Assembly (NCBI GenBank): GCA_017415515.1
Contig: JAFQGI010000004.1
Span: 1 to 64,000, forward strand
Direction of reading: 5' to 3'
Origin: Clostridia bacterium
GTDB taxonomy: Bacteria; Bacillota; Clostridia; Oscillospirales; Acutalibacteraceae
Length of the DNA stretch: 64,000 nt
The notes under the pieces are model-generated. The model ran no database searches, was not told where the DNA came from, and was given only the letters and a program-made list of their open reading frames with translations. The translations under genes and the position numbers were made by a program. This document shows positions 42,521 to 50,937 of the stretch, one piece after another (within the stretch, counting starts at the first letter, position 1; each line of letters starts with the position of its first letter).

Positions 42521-44284
42521 TTACCCTTCCGCTTTCAATCTCTCGCATAACTGCGGGTCAGGATTCACATAAGCGGTGCGGTTGTCTGTGTAGATCACCA
42601 TACCCGGCTTGGCACCCGACGGCTTTTTCACAAACTTGGCGGCAGTGTAGTCCACCGGCACCTGCACGCTGTCCGCCGCCTTGGAGTGGGTGGCGGCGAG
42701 GATGGCCGCCTGCTCTAAGGTGCGGTCGGGGGGCGTTTGTCCCTCGGTCACCACGATGACGTGGCTGCCGGGGATGTTTTTGGTGTGGAACCAGATGTCG
42801 CTGCCCTTGGCAGTTTTCAGGGTCAGACGGTCGTTTTCCAGATTATTCCGCCCCACGTAAATGGTAAAACCGTCGTCCGAGCGAAATGTAAGCGCTTTCG
42901 TCGGGGGTGGCGGCTTGATTTTGCCCCTCTGCCGCTTGAGGTAGCCCTGCTCCTCCAGCTCGCGGCGCAACTCCTCCAACTCGCGGGTGGAGGCGGCACG
43001 GGTGAGGCTGTCGAACACCGAGTCGAGGTACACCAATTCCTGCTCCCCCTCGGCGATGCGCTGGGTCAATATCCGCTCGGCGGTCTGCGCCTTGCGGTAT
43101 TCTTTATAGTATCTCTGCGCGTTGGCCGCCGCCGACAGCGCAGGATCCAGCGGCACCGTGATGGTGGCGCAGCTTTCGTCGTAGTAGTTAATGAGCTCGG
43201 CGGATGCCGCGCCCACAGGGATGAGGTGCATCGAGGCATTGATCAGGTCGCCGTACAGCCGCATCTTGTCGCGGTCGGCGGCGGCTGCCAACTCTTGCCG
43301 CTGGTTGCCCAGCTTGCGCTTGACGCGCTCGGTGGCGCTCAGCAGCACCCGAAGCAGGTCGTGGCTGCGCACCTTCATTCGCTCTGCCGCCGCACGGCGG
43401 GCATAGAAAGCGTCCAGCAGCGCAGAGAAGCTCTCCATTTCCTGTCCTGCTACCGAGGGGCCGTATTGGATGATGGGCTGAAAACTGAATTCCTGAGGTG
43501 TGCCGTCGGCTTTGACCAACAGATAGGGCACACGCCGCTCCCCGGTCAGCACCGCGTTTTGAGTGCGGGCAAAGCAGTTGGTGAGCTTTTCCCACTCGCG
43601 CTCGGTGAGGGCGCTGACGGGGGTGTCCTCGCCGGCTGTGGCGCGATAGGCGATCTCACGGCAGGAGAGGGGAGAAAGGCCTGTCACCGTGTGTTGGATG
43701 GCTTTGGATAGCGGGCCGTCCTTGCCGCCGCGGATGGCGGCCACCACCTCTTCGGGGGTGCAAACGGACAAATCCAGTCCCTCGGCAGGCGGCGGCACCT
43801 CATAGCGCAGTCCCGGCAGGATGGGGCGCACCGAGGACATGGCGGGGTCCACCCGCTTAATGGCGTCGATGATGAGGCCGTCCTGCCCGATGAGGATGAT
43901 GTTGCTGTGGCGGCCCATGATCTCCACCGCCAAGGTCAGGCGAACGGGGTCGCCCAGCTCGTTAATGCAGTCAAAGTCCAGATACAGCGCACGTTCCCAG
44001 CCCTCCTGACGGATGGCGACAAGCCGTCCACCGGTGAGCCGCTTGCGCAGCAGCATGCAGAACATGGGCGGCTGGGCGGGGTTTTCCAGCGTTTGGGTGG
44101 TGAAGTGCAGGCGAGGGGCGTTGGCTCCTGCCGACAGGTACAACTTCTCGTTGCCGCCTTTCCATCGCAGAGCGATGATAAGTTCTTCTCGCCCGGGTTG
44201 ATGAATTTTGTCAATGCGGGCATCCGTCAGGGTGTCCGTCAATTCCTGCCGCAGGCAGGCCAAAAACGCACCGTCCAACGCCAA
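42521..44284 (-). CDS. rqcH: Ribosome quality-control protein RqcH (NFACT / FbpA family)
   Basis: A 587-residue NFACT protein. In Bacillus subtilis RqcH binds obstructed 50S subunits and directs alanine tailing; the family was earlier described as fibronectin-binding. The NFACT-N domain (ADARIDKIHQ-like opening, MLLRKRLTGGRL, ALDFDCINELGD area) spans about 1-220. A helical coiled-coil middle is at about 280-440, and the NFACT-R domain begins FTIYVGRNNLENDRLT with SDIWFHTKNIPGSHVIV. Normal length. Its stop lies next to a family A palindrome. Confidence 0.93.
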   Translation of the reverse strand: MALDGAFLACLRQELTDTLTDARIDKIHQPGREELIIALRWKGGNEKLYLSAGANAPRLHFTTQTLENPAQPPMFCMLLRKRLTGGRLVAIRQEGWERALYLDFDCINELGDPVRLTLAVEIMGRHSNIILIGQDGLIIDAIKRVDPAMSSVRPILPGLRYEVPPPAEGLDLSVCTPEEVVAAIRGGKDGPLSKAIQHTVTGLSPLSCREIAYRATAGEDTPVSALTEREWEKLTNCFARTQNAVLTGERRVPYLLVKADGTPQEFSFQPIIQYGPSVAGQEMESFSALLDAFYARRAAAERMKVRSHDLLRVLLSATERVKRKLGNQRQELAAAADRDKMRLYGDLINASMHLIPVGAASAELINYYDESCATITVPLDPALSAAANAQRYYKEYRKAQTAERILTQRIAEGEQELVYLDSVFDSLTRAASTRELEELRRELEEQGYLKRQRGKIKPPPPTKALTFRSDDGFTIYVGRNNLENDRLTLKTAKGSDIWFHTKNIPGSHVIVVTEGQTPPDRTLEQAAILAATHSKAADSVQVPVDYTAAKFVKKPSGAKPGMVIYTDNRTAYVNPDPQLCERLKAEG

Positions 44285-44316
44285 GGTTCCTCACCACCTT
44301 TTTCAAAAAAGTCAAA

Positions 44317-45054
44317 TCATTTTACCACGGAAAAGCATTCGCCCTCGTGATAGGGCACGACCTGCAGATCGGGGAACGCTTCGGTCAGCCAGCCGCAGAG
44401 GGTGTCCACCACCGGCACCTCGGTGGAATAGTGACCGCCGTCGATGACGTTGATGTGTCCTGCGGCGTACAGCCACTCGTGGTGCTTCACCTCGCCGGTG
44501 ACGAAGCAGTCTGCCAGGCCGAAGCAGGCGGCGATGAAGCCGCCGCCACCGCCGCCGCAGACGGCGACCTTCTTGACCGGCTTTTCTCCGGCGGCACGCA
44601 CCGGCATGCCCAGCGCTTCGGCCGCGTGGGCGGCAAAGGCGTCGGCACCCATTTCCTCGGGGAGGGTGCCGATGCGGGTGATGCCGTCGGCGGCGATCTC
44701 CACGTCGGTCAGCCCCAGACGGGCCGCCAGCACGTCGTTGACACCGCCCGCCGCCTTATCCAGATTGGTGTGGGCGGAGATGGCGCTGATACCCGCCGCC
44801 GCCAGACGATAGGGGATGCTGTCGGCGTCCAGCCGCTTCATGCCGTTGAAGATGACGGGGTGGTGGGTGATGATGAGGTCGGCGCCGATGGCCTTGGCGG
44901 CCTCTAAGGCGCCGTCGGTGGCGTCCAATGCCACCAGCACGCGGGTGACGGGCAGATAGCCGCTTCCCACCAGCAGACCCACGTTGTCCCACTCCTCACA
45001 GGTGTCGTAAGGGGCTTTTTCACCCAAAAAATCGTAAATATCCTGTACTTTCAC
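44317..45054 (-). CDS. Nif3-like dinuclear metal-centre protein
   Basis: A 245-residue Nif3/DUF34 protein, annotated in many genomes as GTP cyclohydrolase I type 2, although the function is unsettled. Metal-site histidines are in ITHHPVIFNGM, AHTNLDKA and GHYSTEV, and Glu is in TGEVKHHEW. GTG start with AAAGGAGG upstream. It lies 32 bp before rqcH on the same strand; trmK, its frequent neighbour, is absent. Confidence 0.9.
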   Translation of the reverse strand: MKVQDIYDFLGEKAPYDTCEEWDNVGLLVGSGYLPVTRVLVALDATDGALEAAKAIGADLIITHHPVIFNGMKRLDADSIPYRLAAAGISAISAHTNLDKAAGGVNDVLAARLGLTDVEIAADGITRIGTLPEEMGADAFAAHAAEALGMPVRAAGEKPVKKVAVCGGGGGGFIAACFGLADCFVTGEVKHHEWLYAAGHINVIDGGHYSTEVPVVDTLCGWLTEAFPDLQVVPYHEGECFSVVK

Positions 45055-45088
45055 GGAGAAAGCCTCCTTTTGTTATTGTTACTCTCCT

Positions 45089-45116
45089 ATTATATCATTT
45101 TCCCATTTTCCGTCAA
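45089..45116 (-). promoter_or_regulatory. Promoter of nif3-rqcH
   Basis: On the minus strand TTGACG and TATAAT with a 16-bp spacer, 35 bp before the GTG. Confidence 0.75.
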
Positions 45117-45133
45117 GTAAAAGGCAGCAAAAA

Positions 45134-45180
45134 GCCTCCCTCTTGAGGGAGGTGGCACGCCGTAGGCGTGACGGAGGGAG
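45134..45180. repeat. Composite palindrome, family A (short form)
   Basis: CCTCCCTCTTGAGGGAGG, GTGGC, ACGCCGTAGGCGT, GACGGAGGGAG. Confidence 0.75.
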
Positions 45181-45333
45181 TTTTTTCACTCAGACGGATA
45201 AGAAATTCGCCCCTGCTTGCGGAAAAACATAGCACAATTTCCCGAAAATTGCTATAATGTGTGTGACGAAACGTATTTTTATCCGTCTTGATGTGTGAAA
45301 AGATCTTTTCGGAAGCAGAGGGGAGGAAAACCG

Positions 45334-45894
45334 ATGGAGGATAAGCGTATTATCGAGATGTATTGGCAGAGGGATGAGCAGGCCTTGACCCTTACCCGCC
45401 GTAAATACGGCGCCTATTGCCACGCCATCGCTTTGCAAATCTTACATAACCGCGAGGATGCCGCCGAGTGCGAAAACGACACCTATCTGCGGGCGTGGAA
45501 CGCCATGCCGCCTGACCGTCCCCACGGTCTGCGCGCCTATTTGGGCGCTATCACCCGACGGCTGTCGCTGGATCGCTGGCGGGAGCGGAAATCTCAAAAG
45601 CGTGGCGGCGGCGAGGTGGCGCTGTCCTTGGAAGAGCTGGGCGAGTGCGTGTCCCATCCCGACAGCGTTCCTGCGACGGTGGAGGCGGGGGAGGTTTCTG
45701 CCATCCTCTCGGATTTTCTCCGTTCTCTGCCTTCTGCCGAGTGCGATCTGTTTTTGCGCCGTTATTGGTATTTTGACTCGGTGGCACAGATTGCACGGCG
45801 CTACGGTTACAGCGAAAGCAAAGTGAAAATGACGCTGAGTCGCACGCGGGACAAACTCCGTGCGCACTTGGAAAAGGAGGGAATCTGTCTATGA
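45334..45894 (+). CDS. ECF-type RNA polymerase sigma factor
   Basis: A 186-residue sigma factor with region 2 (about 15-75, including REDAAECENDTYLRAWNAMP and LGAITRRLSLDRWR). Region 4 is about 120-180 (LPSAECDLFLRRYWYFDSVAQIARRYGYSESKVKMTLSRTRDKLR). Start at ATG 45334 with GGGGAGG upstream; a TATAAT at 45253-45258 could be its -10 but the -35 is weak. It overlaps the next gene by four bases, the classic sigma/anti-sigma arrangement. Confidence 0.88.
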   Translation: MEDKRIIEMYWQRDEQALTLTRRKYGAYCHAIALQILHNREDAAECENDTYLRAWNAMPPDRPHGLRAYLGAITRRLSLDRWRERKSQKRGGGEVALSLEELGECVSHPDSVPATVEAGEVSAILSDFLRSLPSAECDLFLRRYWYFDSVAQIARRYGYSESKVKMTLSRTRDKLRAHLEKEGICL

Positions 45895-46931
45895 CATTTT
45901 GGCTGTTACAAACGATGAATGACATCGACCCCGATTTGGTGGAGCGGGCGGCACAGCGCCCCCGTAAAGTTTACCATTTGCGGTGGGTGGCGGCGGTGGC
46001 CGCCGCCACGGTGATGATGGTGGGTGTCGGTGTGTGGTGGCAACACCGCCCCGAGGATACCCCCCCGGTCACCCATTCCACCAACCCTACCGGAGATACG
46101 GCGAGTTCCACCACTTCTCCCATTTCTACTGAAATCCCCACCACGACCACTACCAACGATGGCGGCGGCGTCGGCGGCGATGATAAATCCTGCGTGGTGC
46201 ACAATGCCACGTATCACAGTATTCAAATTGGTCCCAATCAAGTGGACCAAGAACTGTACGACGCGTTTATCGACCAATATATGGGTTGGGGAAAACCGTT
46301 GCCGAATCCCGATCTGACCTATCCTTTCACAGAGTGCAATTATCCCGAGAGCAATATTGTGAACTTTGTTCGATTCTGCGGTGTCACGCGGGAGCAGTTT
46401 ATTGAGTATATGAGATGGGACGAAATAATCGAAGAAGTGGGTGAAGAGGCGTTTTTGAATATGCGCTATGACAATTATGGTAGTTGGCATATGCTTTACA
46501 CTTACGGAGATGTTTTGGACGCCATATATGGCGACGATCCTCACCTGACGGCATGGGTTTTTAGTGCTTTTGCTCCCCACGCACATGTGGCGGGGGATGC
46601 CATGTATCAAAGATATTATCGGTTGTTCGGTTACCCCGAAGATCCCTTATACAATTTGGAGGGGTACTATCCCTACGAAATGTATCGTTCCTTAGCAGGT
46701 GACAGCGAGAGCATCATCGGCTATGTGAACTATGCCGGTATTCCCCGCGAGAAGTTTATTGAGGTGTACGGCTGGGGGGACAAATTGGACGAAAAGGCCA
46801 CCGATCACTTCGAATATGCGCCCTACACCTACCGCCAGTTTGTGGACGCCATCTACGGCGACGATCAGGCGTTGCGTGACTGGGTGTTTGACTGCTACGT
46901 CTTCCACCCCGATTATCCCAAAGCACCCTAA
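45891..46931 (+). CDS. Membrane anti-sigma-like protein with duplicated outside domain
   Basis: A 346-residue protein with a short cytoplasmic head (1-30), one span (about 32-50), a Thr/Ser/Pro/Gly linker (to about 98) and an outside part. I do not recognise that outside part. It contains two related copies. The first (about 145-230) has CGVTREQFIEYMRWDEIIEE and LDAIYGDDPHLTAWVF; the second (about 266-343) has AGIPREKFIEVYGWGDKLDE and VDAIYGDDQALRDWVF. Coupling to an ECF sigma gene suggests it senses an outside signal and controls that sigma. Confidence 0.72.
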   Translation: MTFWLLQTMNDIDPDLVERAAQRPRKVYHLRWVAAVAAATVMMVGVGVWWQHRPEDTPPVTHSTNPTGDTASSTTSPISTEIPTTTTTNDGGGVGGDDKSCVVHNATYHSIQIGPNQVDQELYDAFIDQYMGWGKPLPNPDLTYPFTECNYPESNIVNFVRFCGVTREQFIEYMRWDEIIEEVGEEAFLNMRYDNYGSWHMLYTYGDVLDAIYGDDPHLTAWVFSAFAPHAHVAGDAMYQRYYRLFGYPEDPLYNLEGYYPYEMYRSLAGDSESIIGYVNYAGIPREKFIEVYGWGDKLDEKATDHFEYAPYTYRQFVDAIYGDDQALRDWVFDCYVFHPDYPKAP

Positions 46932-46933
46932 TG

Positions 46934-46968
46934 AAAAAAGGCTCTGTGCGACAGCACAGAGCCTTTTT
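46934..46968 (+). terminator. Intrinsic terminator after the sigma/anti-sigma pair
   Basis: AAAAAAGGCTCTGTGC pairs with GCACAGAGCCTTTTTT. Confidence 0.88.
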
Positions 46969-46985
46969 TATGTAGAATCTAATCA

Positions 46986-47187
46986 GCCTTCCCCTCGAGG
47001 TCGATTTCCCCCGTCAAGCGGGGGAAAATGTCCGCGTAGCGGACAAAAGGGGGGCCGTTTCGCGGCGAGCGAAAAGGGGGACCGCCGAACGGCGGTGGAT
47101 GAGGTGGTCTAAGATAACGCCGACTTCGTCGGCTACACCTCATCAGTCAGCCTGACGGCTGACAGCTTCTCCTCAAGGAGAAGCCTT
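46986..47187. repeat. Long composite palindrome, family A, multi-hairpin form
   Basis: Starts CCTTCCCCTCGAGG and ends CTTCTCCTCAAGGAGAAG. Inside are several hairpins, for example TTTCCCCCGTCAAGCGGGGGAAA, GTCCGCGTAGCGGAC, CCGCCGAACGGCGG and GCCGACTTCGTCGGC, and the CACCTCATC mirror half. The right edge supplies the stop codon of the next gene. Confidence 0.7.
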
Positions 47188-48463
47188 ACGTAGCATCGTC
47201 CTCAATCATCAATTTCACGATCTCTTCATCCGTGGGCTGCATGCCCACGCGGCCGATGTGACCCACGTCGCGGATGGTGGCGGCGGTGTCCTCTTTGAGA
47301 ATGCCCGTGCCCTCGGCATAGGCCTTGCCCTGCATCGCCAGGGTGTGGGCGAACAGCGCCGCATCCAGCGCCGAGGAAATTTTCACTGCGCAGGAGGCCT
47401 TGGCGCCGTCGCAGATGATGCCGGGGATATCGGCCAGGGTGTTGTCCACCGTGTCCTTGATCTGCTCGATGGTGCCCCCCACCAGATAGGTGATAGCCGC
47501 ACCCGCCGCACAGGCGGCAGACACCGCCCCGCAGAAGGCAGACAGTTTGCCGATATATTCCTTCTGATACACCGTCATCAGGCTGGAGAAGATCAGTGCA
47601 CGCATCATTTGCTCTTCGCTCATCTGCTTCTCGCGGGCATAGACGATGACGGGGACGGTGGAGGTGATGCCCTGGTTGCCGCTGCCGGAGGTGATGATCA
47701 CCGGCATATCACAGCCGTCCATACGCGCCTCGGATGCGGCGGCGGCATAGGCGCGCATCTTGGCGTATACGCCGTTTTGGTAGGTGTCCAGAATGGCCTT
47801 GCCGATGCCGATGCCATAGTCACCCTGCATACCGCGACCTGCGATGGCCATATTGCACTCGATCTGCTTGTCGGTGAAGGGACGGATGAGGTCTAATTCC
47901 ACCTCATTGGCGAAATCGTAGATATTCTCAATGCTCAGACCGCTGCGGTCCGCCACCTCGGTGGCCTCCCGCAGATCCTCCACCCAATGGAGGGTGTCGC
48001 GGTCGCGGATGATACGCACGATGTTCTGGTGGCTGTAGCGCACCTCCACCTCGGCGTGGTGACCGCCGCCGTCCAGCTCGATGATGAAGTGGAGGGGGAT
48101 GGCCGACTCCAAAAATTCTACTTTGCACTTGCGATCCGCCACAAACTGGGCGGTGGCACGGCGCCCATCGTCGGAGACGCTTTCCAGCACCTCCATGTGG
48201 CGCTGGGCGTTGCCCGCCAACGCACCTAAGGCACAGGCCGCCTCGATGCCGGTCATGCCGCCGGAATTGGGGATGCGGACGCACCGCACATTCTTGATGA
48301 TGTTACCGCTGCACCAGGCGGTGATGCGCTCGGGGTCACAGCCCAGCGCCTCCCGCCCTTTGGCGGCGGCGTAGGCCAGCGCAATCGGCTCGGTACAGCC
48401 CATGGCAGGCACCAGTTCCTCGCCCAGAATGGCAAGAAAATCTTGTTTCATCTTCTCGTTCAT
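47186..48463 (-). CDS. UPF0597 / CyuA-like L-cysteine desulfidase
   Basis: A 425-residue protein of the UPF0597 (YhaM/CyuA) family. Members characterised in Escherichia coli and archaea break L-cysteine into pyruvate, ammonia and sulfide using an iron-sulfur cluster. Conserved features are GCTEPIALAYA (Cys23), CSGNIIKNV, SGSGNQGITSTVPV and FCGAVSAACAAGA. ATG 48463 is chosen over GTG 48472 because GAAAGAG is well spaced only for the ATG. The TAA stop is provided by the edge of a palindromic element. Confidence 0.85.
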   Translation of the reverse strand: MNEKMKQDFLAILGEELVPAMGCTEPIALAYAAAKGREALGCDPERITAWCSGNIIKNVRCVRIPNSGGMTGIEAACALGALAGNAQRHMEVLESVSDDGRRATAQFVADRKCKVEFLESAIPLHFIIELDGGGHHAEVEVRYSHQNIVRIIRDRDTLHWVEDLREATEVADRSGLSIENIYDFANEVELDLIRPFTDKQIECNMAIAGRGMQGDYGIGIGKAILDTYQNGVYAKMRAYAAAASEARMDGCDMPVIITSGSGNQGITSTVPVIVYAREKQMSEEQMMRALIFSSLMTVYQKEYIGKLSAFCGAVSAACAAGAAITYLVGGTIEQIKDTVDNTLADIPGIICDGAKASCAVKISSALDAALFAHTLAMQGKAYAEGTGILKEDTAATIRDVGHIGRVGMQPTDEEIVKLMIEDDAT

Positions 48464-48572
48464 AGCAGTCACGCTCTTTCAACGTCGTTTGGAATACACT
48501 AACCAACCCATTTTACCAAATCCTATCGCATTTGTAAAGAGGGGAGGAGAAAAAGAGCAGAAACCTCATCTT

Positions 48573-48692
48573 GGCTCCCCTTGTCAGGGGAGCTGCCGAG
48601 CGAAAGCGAGGCTGAGGGGTAGTTTTGGCTTGCACAAACTTTGACTACCCCGCCGTCTGCTGCAAAGCCGCAGACGGCGGCGTTATTTTTCT
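48573..48692. repeat. Composite palindrome, family B
   Basis: GGCTCCCCTTGTCAGGGGAGC, CTGCCGAGCGAAAGCGAGGC and TGAGGGGTAG are followed by GACTACCCC and a GC hairpin (CCGCCGTCTGC...GCAGACGGCGG). The ends differ from family A, so it is a separate repeat class. Confidence 0.65.
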
Positions 48693-48748
48693 GCTCTATG
48701 CTCCAATATCGCCGTCAAAATCTCGGTGTCCTCGGGGGTGGTGAGGTT
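48683..48748 (-). pseudogene. Duplicated 3' tail of the IspD-like gene
   Basis: On the minus strand this reads TTPEDTEILTAILEHRAEK and a stop, matching the end of the intact gene at 48890-48945 (TTPEDTEILTAILERR). Only about 20 codons survive, separated from the intact gene by three REP-like hairpins. It is best explained as a partial duplication or the original gene end displaced by REP insertion. Confidence 0.65.
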
Positions 48749-48759
48749 CGTAATCCTTG

Positions 48760-48887
48760 ATGTAGGGACAGATGTCCTCATCTGTCCGTTACCGATGGTT
48801 CGTGAAAACTTGGCGGACAGGTCGGAGACCTGTCCCTACGAAAAAGCCGGTGCGTCATCGTAGGGGCGATTCACGAGTCGCCCGCTT
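48760..48887. repeat. Cluster of three REP-like hairpins
   Basis: GTAGGGACAGATG...CATCTGTCC (48762-48788, plus), GTAGGGACAGGTCTCCGACCTGTCC (48814-48839, minus) and GTAGGGGCGATTCACGAGTCGCCC (48860-48885, plus). The last overlaps the end of the IspD-like gene. Confidence 0.72.
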
Positions 48888-49587
48888 TACGCCGCTCCAA
48901 TATCGCTGTTAAGATCTCAGTGTCCTCGGGGGTGGTGAGGTGCAGCTTGTTCAGCGACGTGTCCTTGGACAGGTACAGCGTGTGCCCGTAGTGGAGCAGC
49001 AGGGTGGGCAGATAGGAAACCTCGTCATTCTGCACCCTCTGAGCCCACGCACGGTCATACAGCGCCTTGGCGAGGCCATATTGCGCCGTCCAGGGTAGAT
49101 TGAGGGTGCGGTGGCTCTCCTTGTAGTGGATGGTGTCGGCGGTGACGCCGTCAAAGGTCTCCGCCAGATTGTAGATGCAGGGCATGGCCGCCATGGCGTT
49201 GCCGTATTTCGCCGCGGTGGCAAAATTGTCCTCCAAGATCTCCTCGGTGAGAAACACCCCCGTGCTCAGGCACACCGCCACCACATCCTCGGGGTTGGCA
49301 ACCCCCTCCAGCCCACGGAAGCCGCAGTAGGTGGAGGCTTGGCAGGTGTTGCCGCCCTCCACCACCCATTTCACCTTGCGGTAGCCGTATTCCGCGCACC
49401 ACTCCCATATCGCCTGCCGATAGGAGGGGACGGTCACCACGCACACGCCGTCCACGCAGGCGGCCTTTTCCAGTATTTCCAGCACGTAGGTGATGACGGG
49501 TCGCCCTGCGATTTTGGTGAATTGCTTGGGTACGTCTGCCCCTAATCGCTTGCCTGTCCCGCCTGCCAGCACCACCGCATAGTTCAT
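48871..49587 (-). CDS. IspD/TarI-like cytidylyltransferase, divergent
   Basis: A 238-residue nucleotidyltransferase of the IspD/TarI superfamily. The CTP-binding loop LAGGTGKRLGADVPKQF is intact and the C-terminal KLHLTTPEDTEIL is family-like. The conserved HDAVRPF-type segment is replaced by VCLSTGVFL, so activity as MEP or ribitol-phosphate cytidylyltransferase is doubtful. The last residues (RRKAGDS) and the stop codon lie in a REP-like hairpin. ATG at 49587; the longer upstream frame has no ribosome site and crosses a terminator. Confidence 0.72.
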   Translation of the reverse strand: MNYAVVLAGGTGKRLGADVPKQFTKIAGRPVITYVLEILEKAACVDGVCVVTVPSYRQAIWEWCAEYGYRKVKWVVEGGNTCQASTYCGFRGLEGVANPEDVVAVCLSTGVFLTEEILEDNFATAAKYGNAMAAMPCIYNLAETFDGVTADTIHYKESHRTLNLPWTAQYGLAKALYDRAWAQRVQNDEVSYLPTLLLHYGHTLYLSKDTSLNKLHLTTPEDTEILTAILERRKAGDS

Positions 49588-49637
49588 TTTATCGCCTCTT
49601 TCGCACAAAAAGTCGGTGTTAGTATGCCCTTTTGACA

Positions 49638-49675
49638 CAAAAAATCCCGAGGTATCCTGCGACACCTCGGGATTT
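49638..49675 (-). terminator. Intrinsic terminator of the lipoprotein gene
   Basis: On the minus strand AAATCCCGAGGTGTC pairs with GATACCTCGGGATTTTTT. Confidence 0.82.
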
Positions 49676-49679
49676 ATGC

Positions 49680-50690
49680 TTATTCTGCGATGGCGATATT
49701 GCTCACAAACCGATAGCCGTCTTTGGTGAGTTTCAGCACCACGCGACCTTTGCCGTCACCCCAACCGATTTTGTAGTCGATGATATACAGGCCACCTTCG
49801 CCGCCCTCCAGCCAGCCACTCAGCACCTCCACGGGCTGATACTGGGTATCGGAGTGAGCGTGGTAGTAGGCGTCGTATTTCTCGATGTAGAGCATATCGA
49901 TGTCCCGGGTCAGATCGGCAAGTGAAATGCCCAGCTTCTTTTGCAGCAGTGCTTCCACGTCCGCTTTGGTGAAGCGCATGACGGAGGTATAAAGCTCTTC
50001 CCATTCGGCGGCAACGATGTAGTCCTGCACTTCCTCCTCGGTCCACTCCCAGGAGCCCACGCCGATGCCCGCACCGTCGTACAGAGCGCCGAACAGCGAC
50101 ACCTCCTCGGGGCAACTGTACTCGTTCATGGATACAAAGCCGTTGTTTTCCTCGGCGTTGAGCATAGTCTCGATCTCGGTGAGTCGCTCCTCGCTCAGAG
50201 GTGCAATATTCAGCTCAGTCAGGCTGATGGAGCCGTCCTTGCCGGAATAGGTAAAGGCATAATAATAGGTCTTACCCTCTTTGTCGGTGCAGGCCACACC
50301 GCGGGTGGGTACGGTGTCGTTGATGTAGGTGTTGATGCACAAAAACGTAAATTCCTCGAAGACGGGAAGAGTGTACAGCACCTCATCCACCACGAATGCA
50401 TCGGGGAAAAGGGACACAAATTGCACTTTGGTCAAGTCGGTGTTGGCTCTCAGCACCAACGTTTCGTTGGTGTCCACTGCGGCGGTATCGTTGTACCAAT
50501 AGCAAACCTCGGGGGAGGCATCCTCCACCAGCGTCAAGGGAGCCATCGGTTGCTCGGTATGTGCGGTAGTCGTCGTGGTGGTTGTGGTCGTGGTACCGTT
50601 GTCTTTCTGTTTGGTGTCGGTGTCATCGCCGCACCCCACCAAGGTGCACAGCATCAGCACCGCTAACAATAATGCCAACCATTTTTTCAT
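49680..50690 (-). CDS. Hypothetical lipoprotein
   Basis: A 336-residue exported lipoprotein. Its signal peptide ends in the lipobox LVGC (MKKWLALLLAVLMLCTLVGCG), followed by an Asp/Lys stretch and a run of ten threonines that probably spans the wall. The remainder is an acidic globular region with several Tyr/Trp-rich segments (SWEWTEEEVQDYI, LYIIDYKIGWGDGKGRVVLKL). I do not recognise the domain. ATG at 50690 follows GAAAGGAGAG. Confidence 0.72.
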   Translation of the reverse strand: MKKWLALLLAVLMLCTLVGCGDDTDTKQKDNGTTTTTTTTTTAHTEQPMAPLTLVEDASPEVCYWYNDTAAVDTNETLVLRANTDLTKVQFVSLFPDAFVVDEVLYTLPVFEEFTFLCINTYINDTVPTRGVACTDKEGKTYYYAFTYSGKDGSISLTELNIAPLSEERLTEIETMLNAEENNGFVSMNEYSCPEEVSLFGALYDGAGIGVGSWEWTEEEVQDYIVAAEWEELYTSVMRFTKADVEALLQKKLGISLADLTRDIDMLYIEKYDAYYHAHSDTQYQPVEVLSGWLEGGEGGLYIIDYKIGWGDGKGRVVLKLTKDGYRFVSNIAIAE

Positions 50691-50788
50691 TTTCCTCTCT
50701 CCTTTCAAACCTTTGTCTTTACCAATAGTCTGCCATAGTAGACGATTGATGTCAAGGAGAAATTTCGCACATTACCGCGATAGACTCC

Positions 50789-50872
50789 GTAGGGACGACC
50801 ATCGGTCGTCCGCCAAACCTTCCCCTCGAGGGGAAGGTGGCACGGCGTAGCCGTGACGGATGAGGTGGTCGC
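50789..50872. repeat. REP-like hairpin next to a family A palindrome
   Basis: GTAGGGACGACCATCGGTCGTCC at 50789-50811 is followed by CCTTCCCCTCGAGGGGAAGG, GTGGC, ACGGCGTAGCCGT and GACGGATGAGG at 50817-50872. The 50691-50937 gap holds only these repeats. Confidence 0.72.
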
Positions 50873-50937
50873 GGAGCGCAAAAAACAGGCGGTCGAGGAC
50901 GCCCGCCCCACGGTCTCGCACCGACCCCGTTGCTTTT

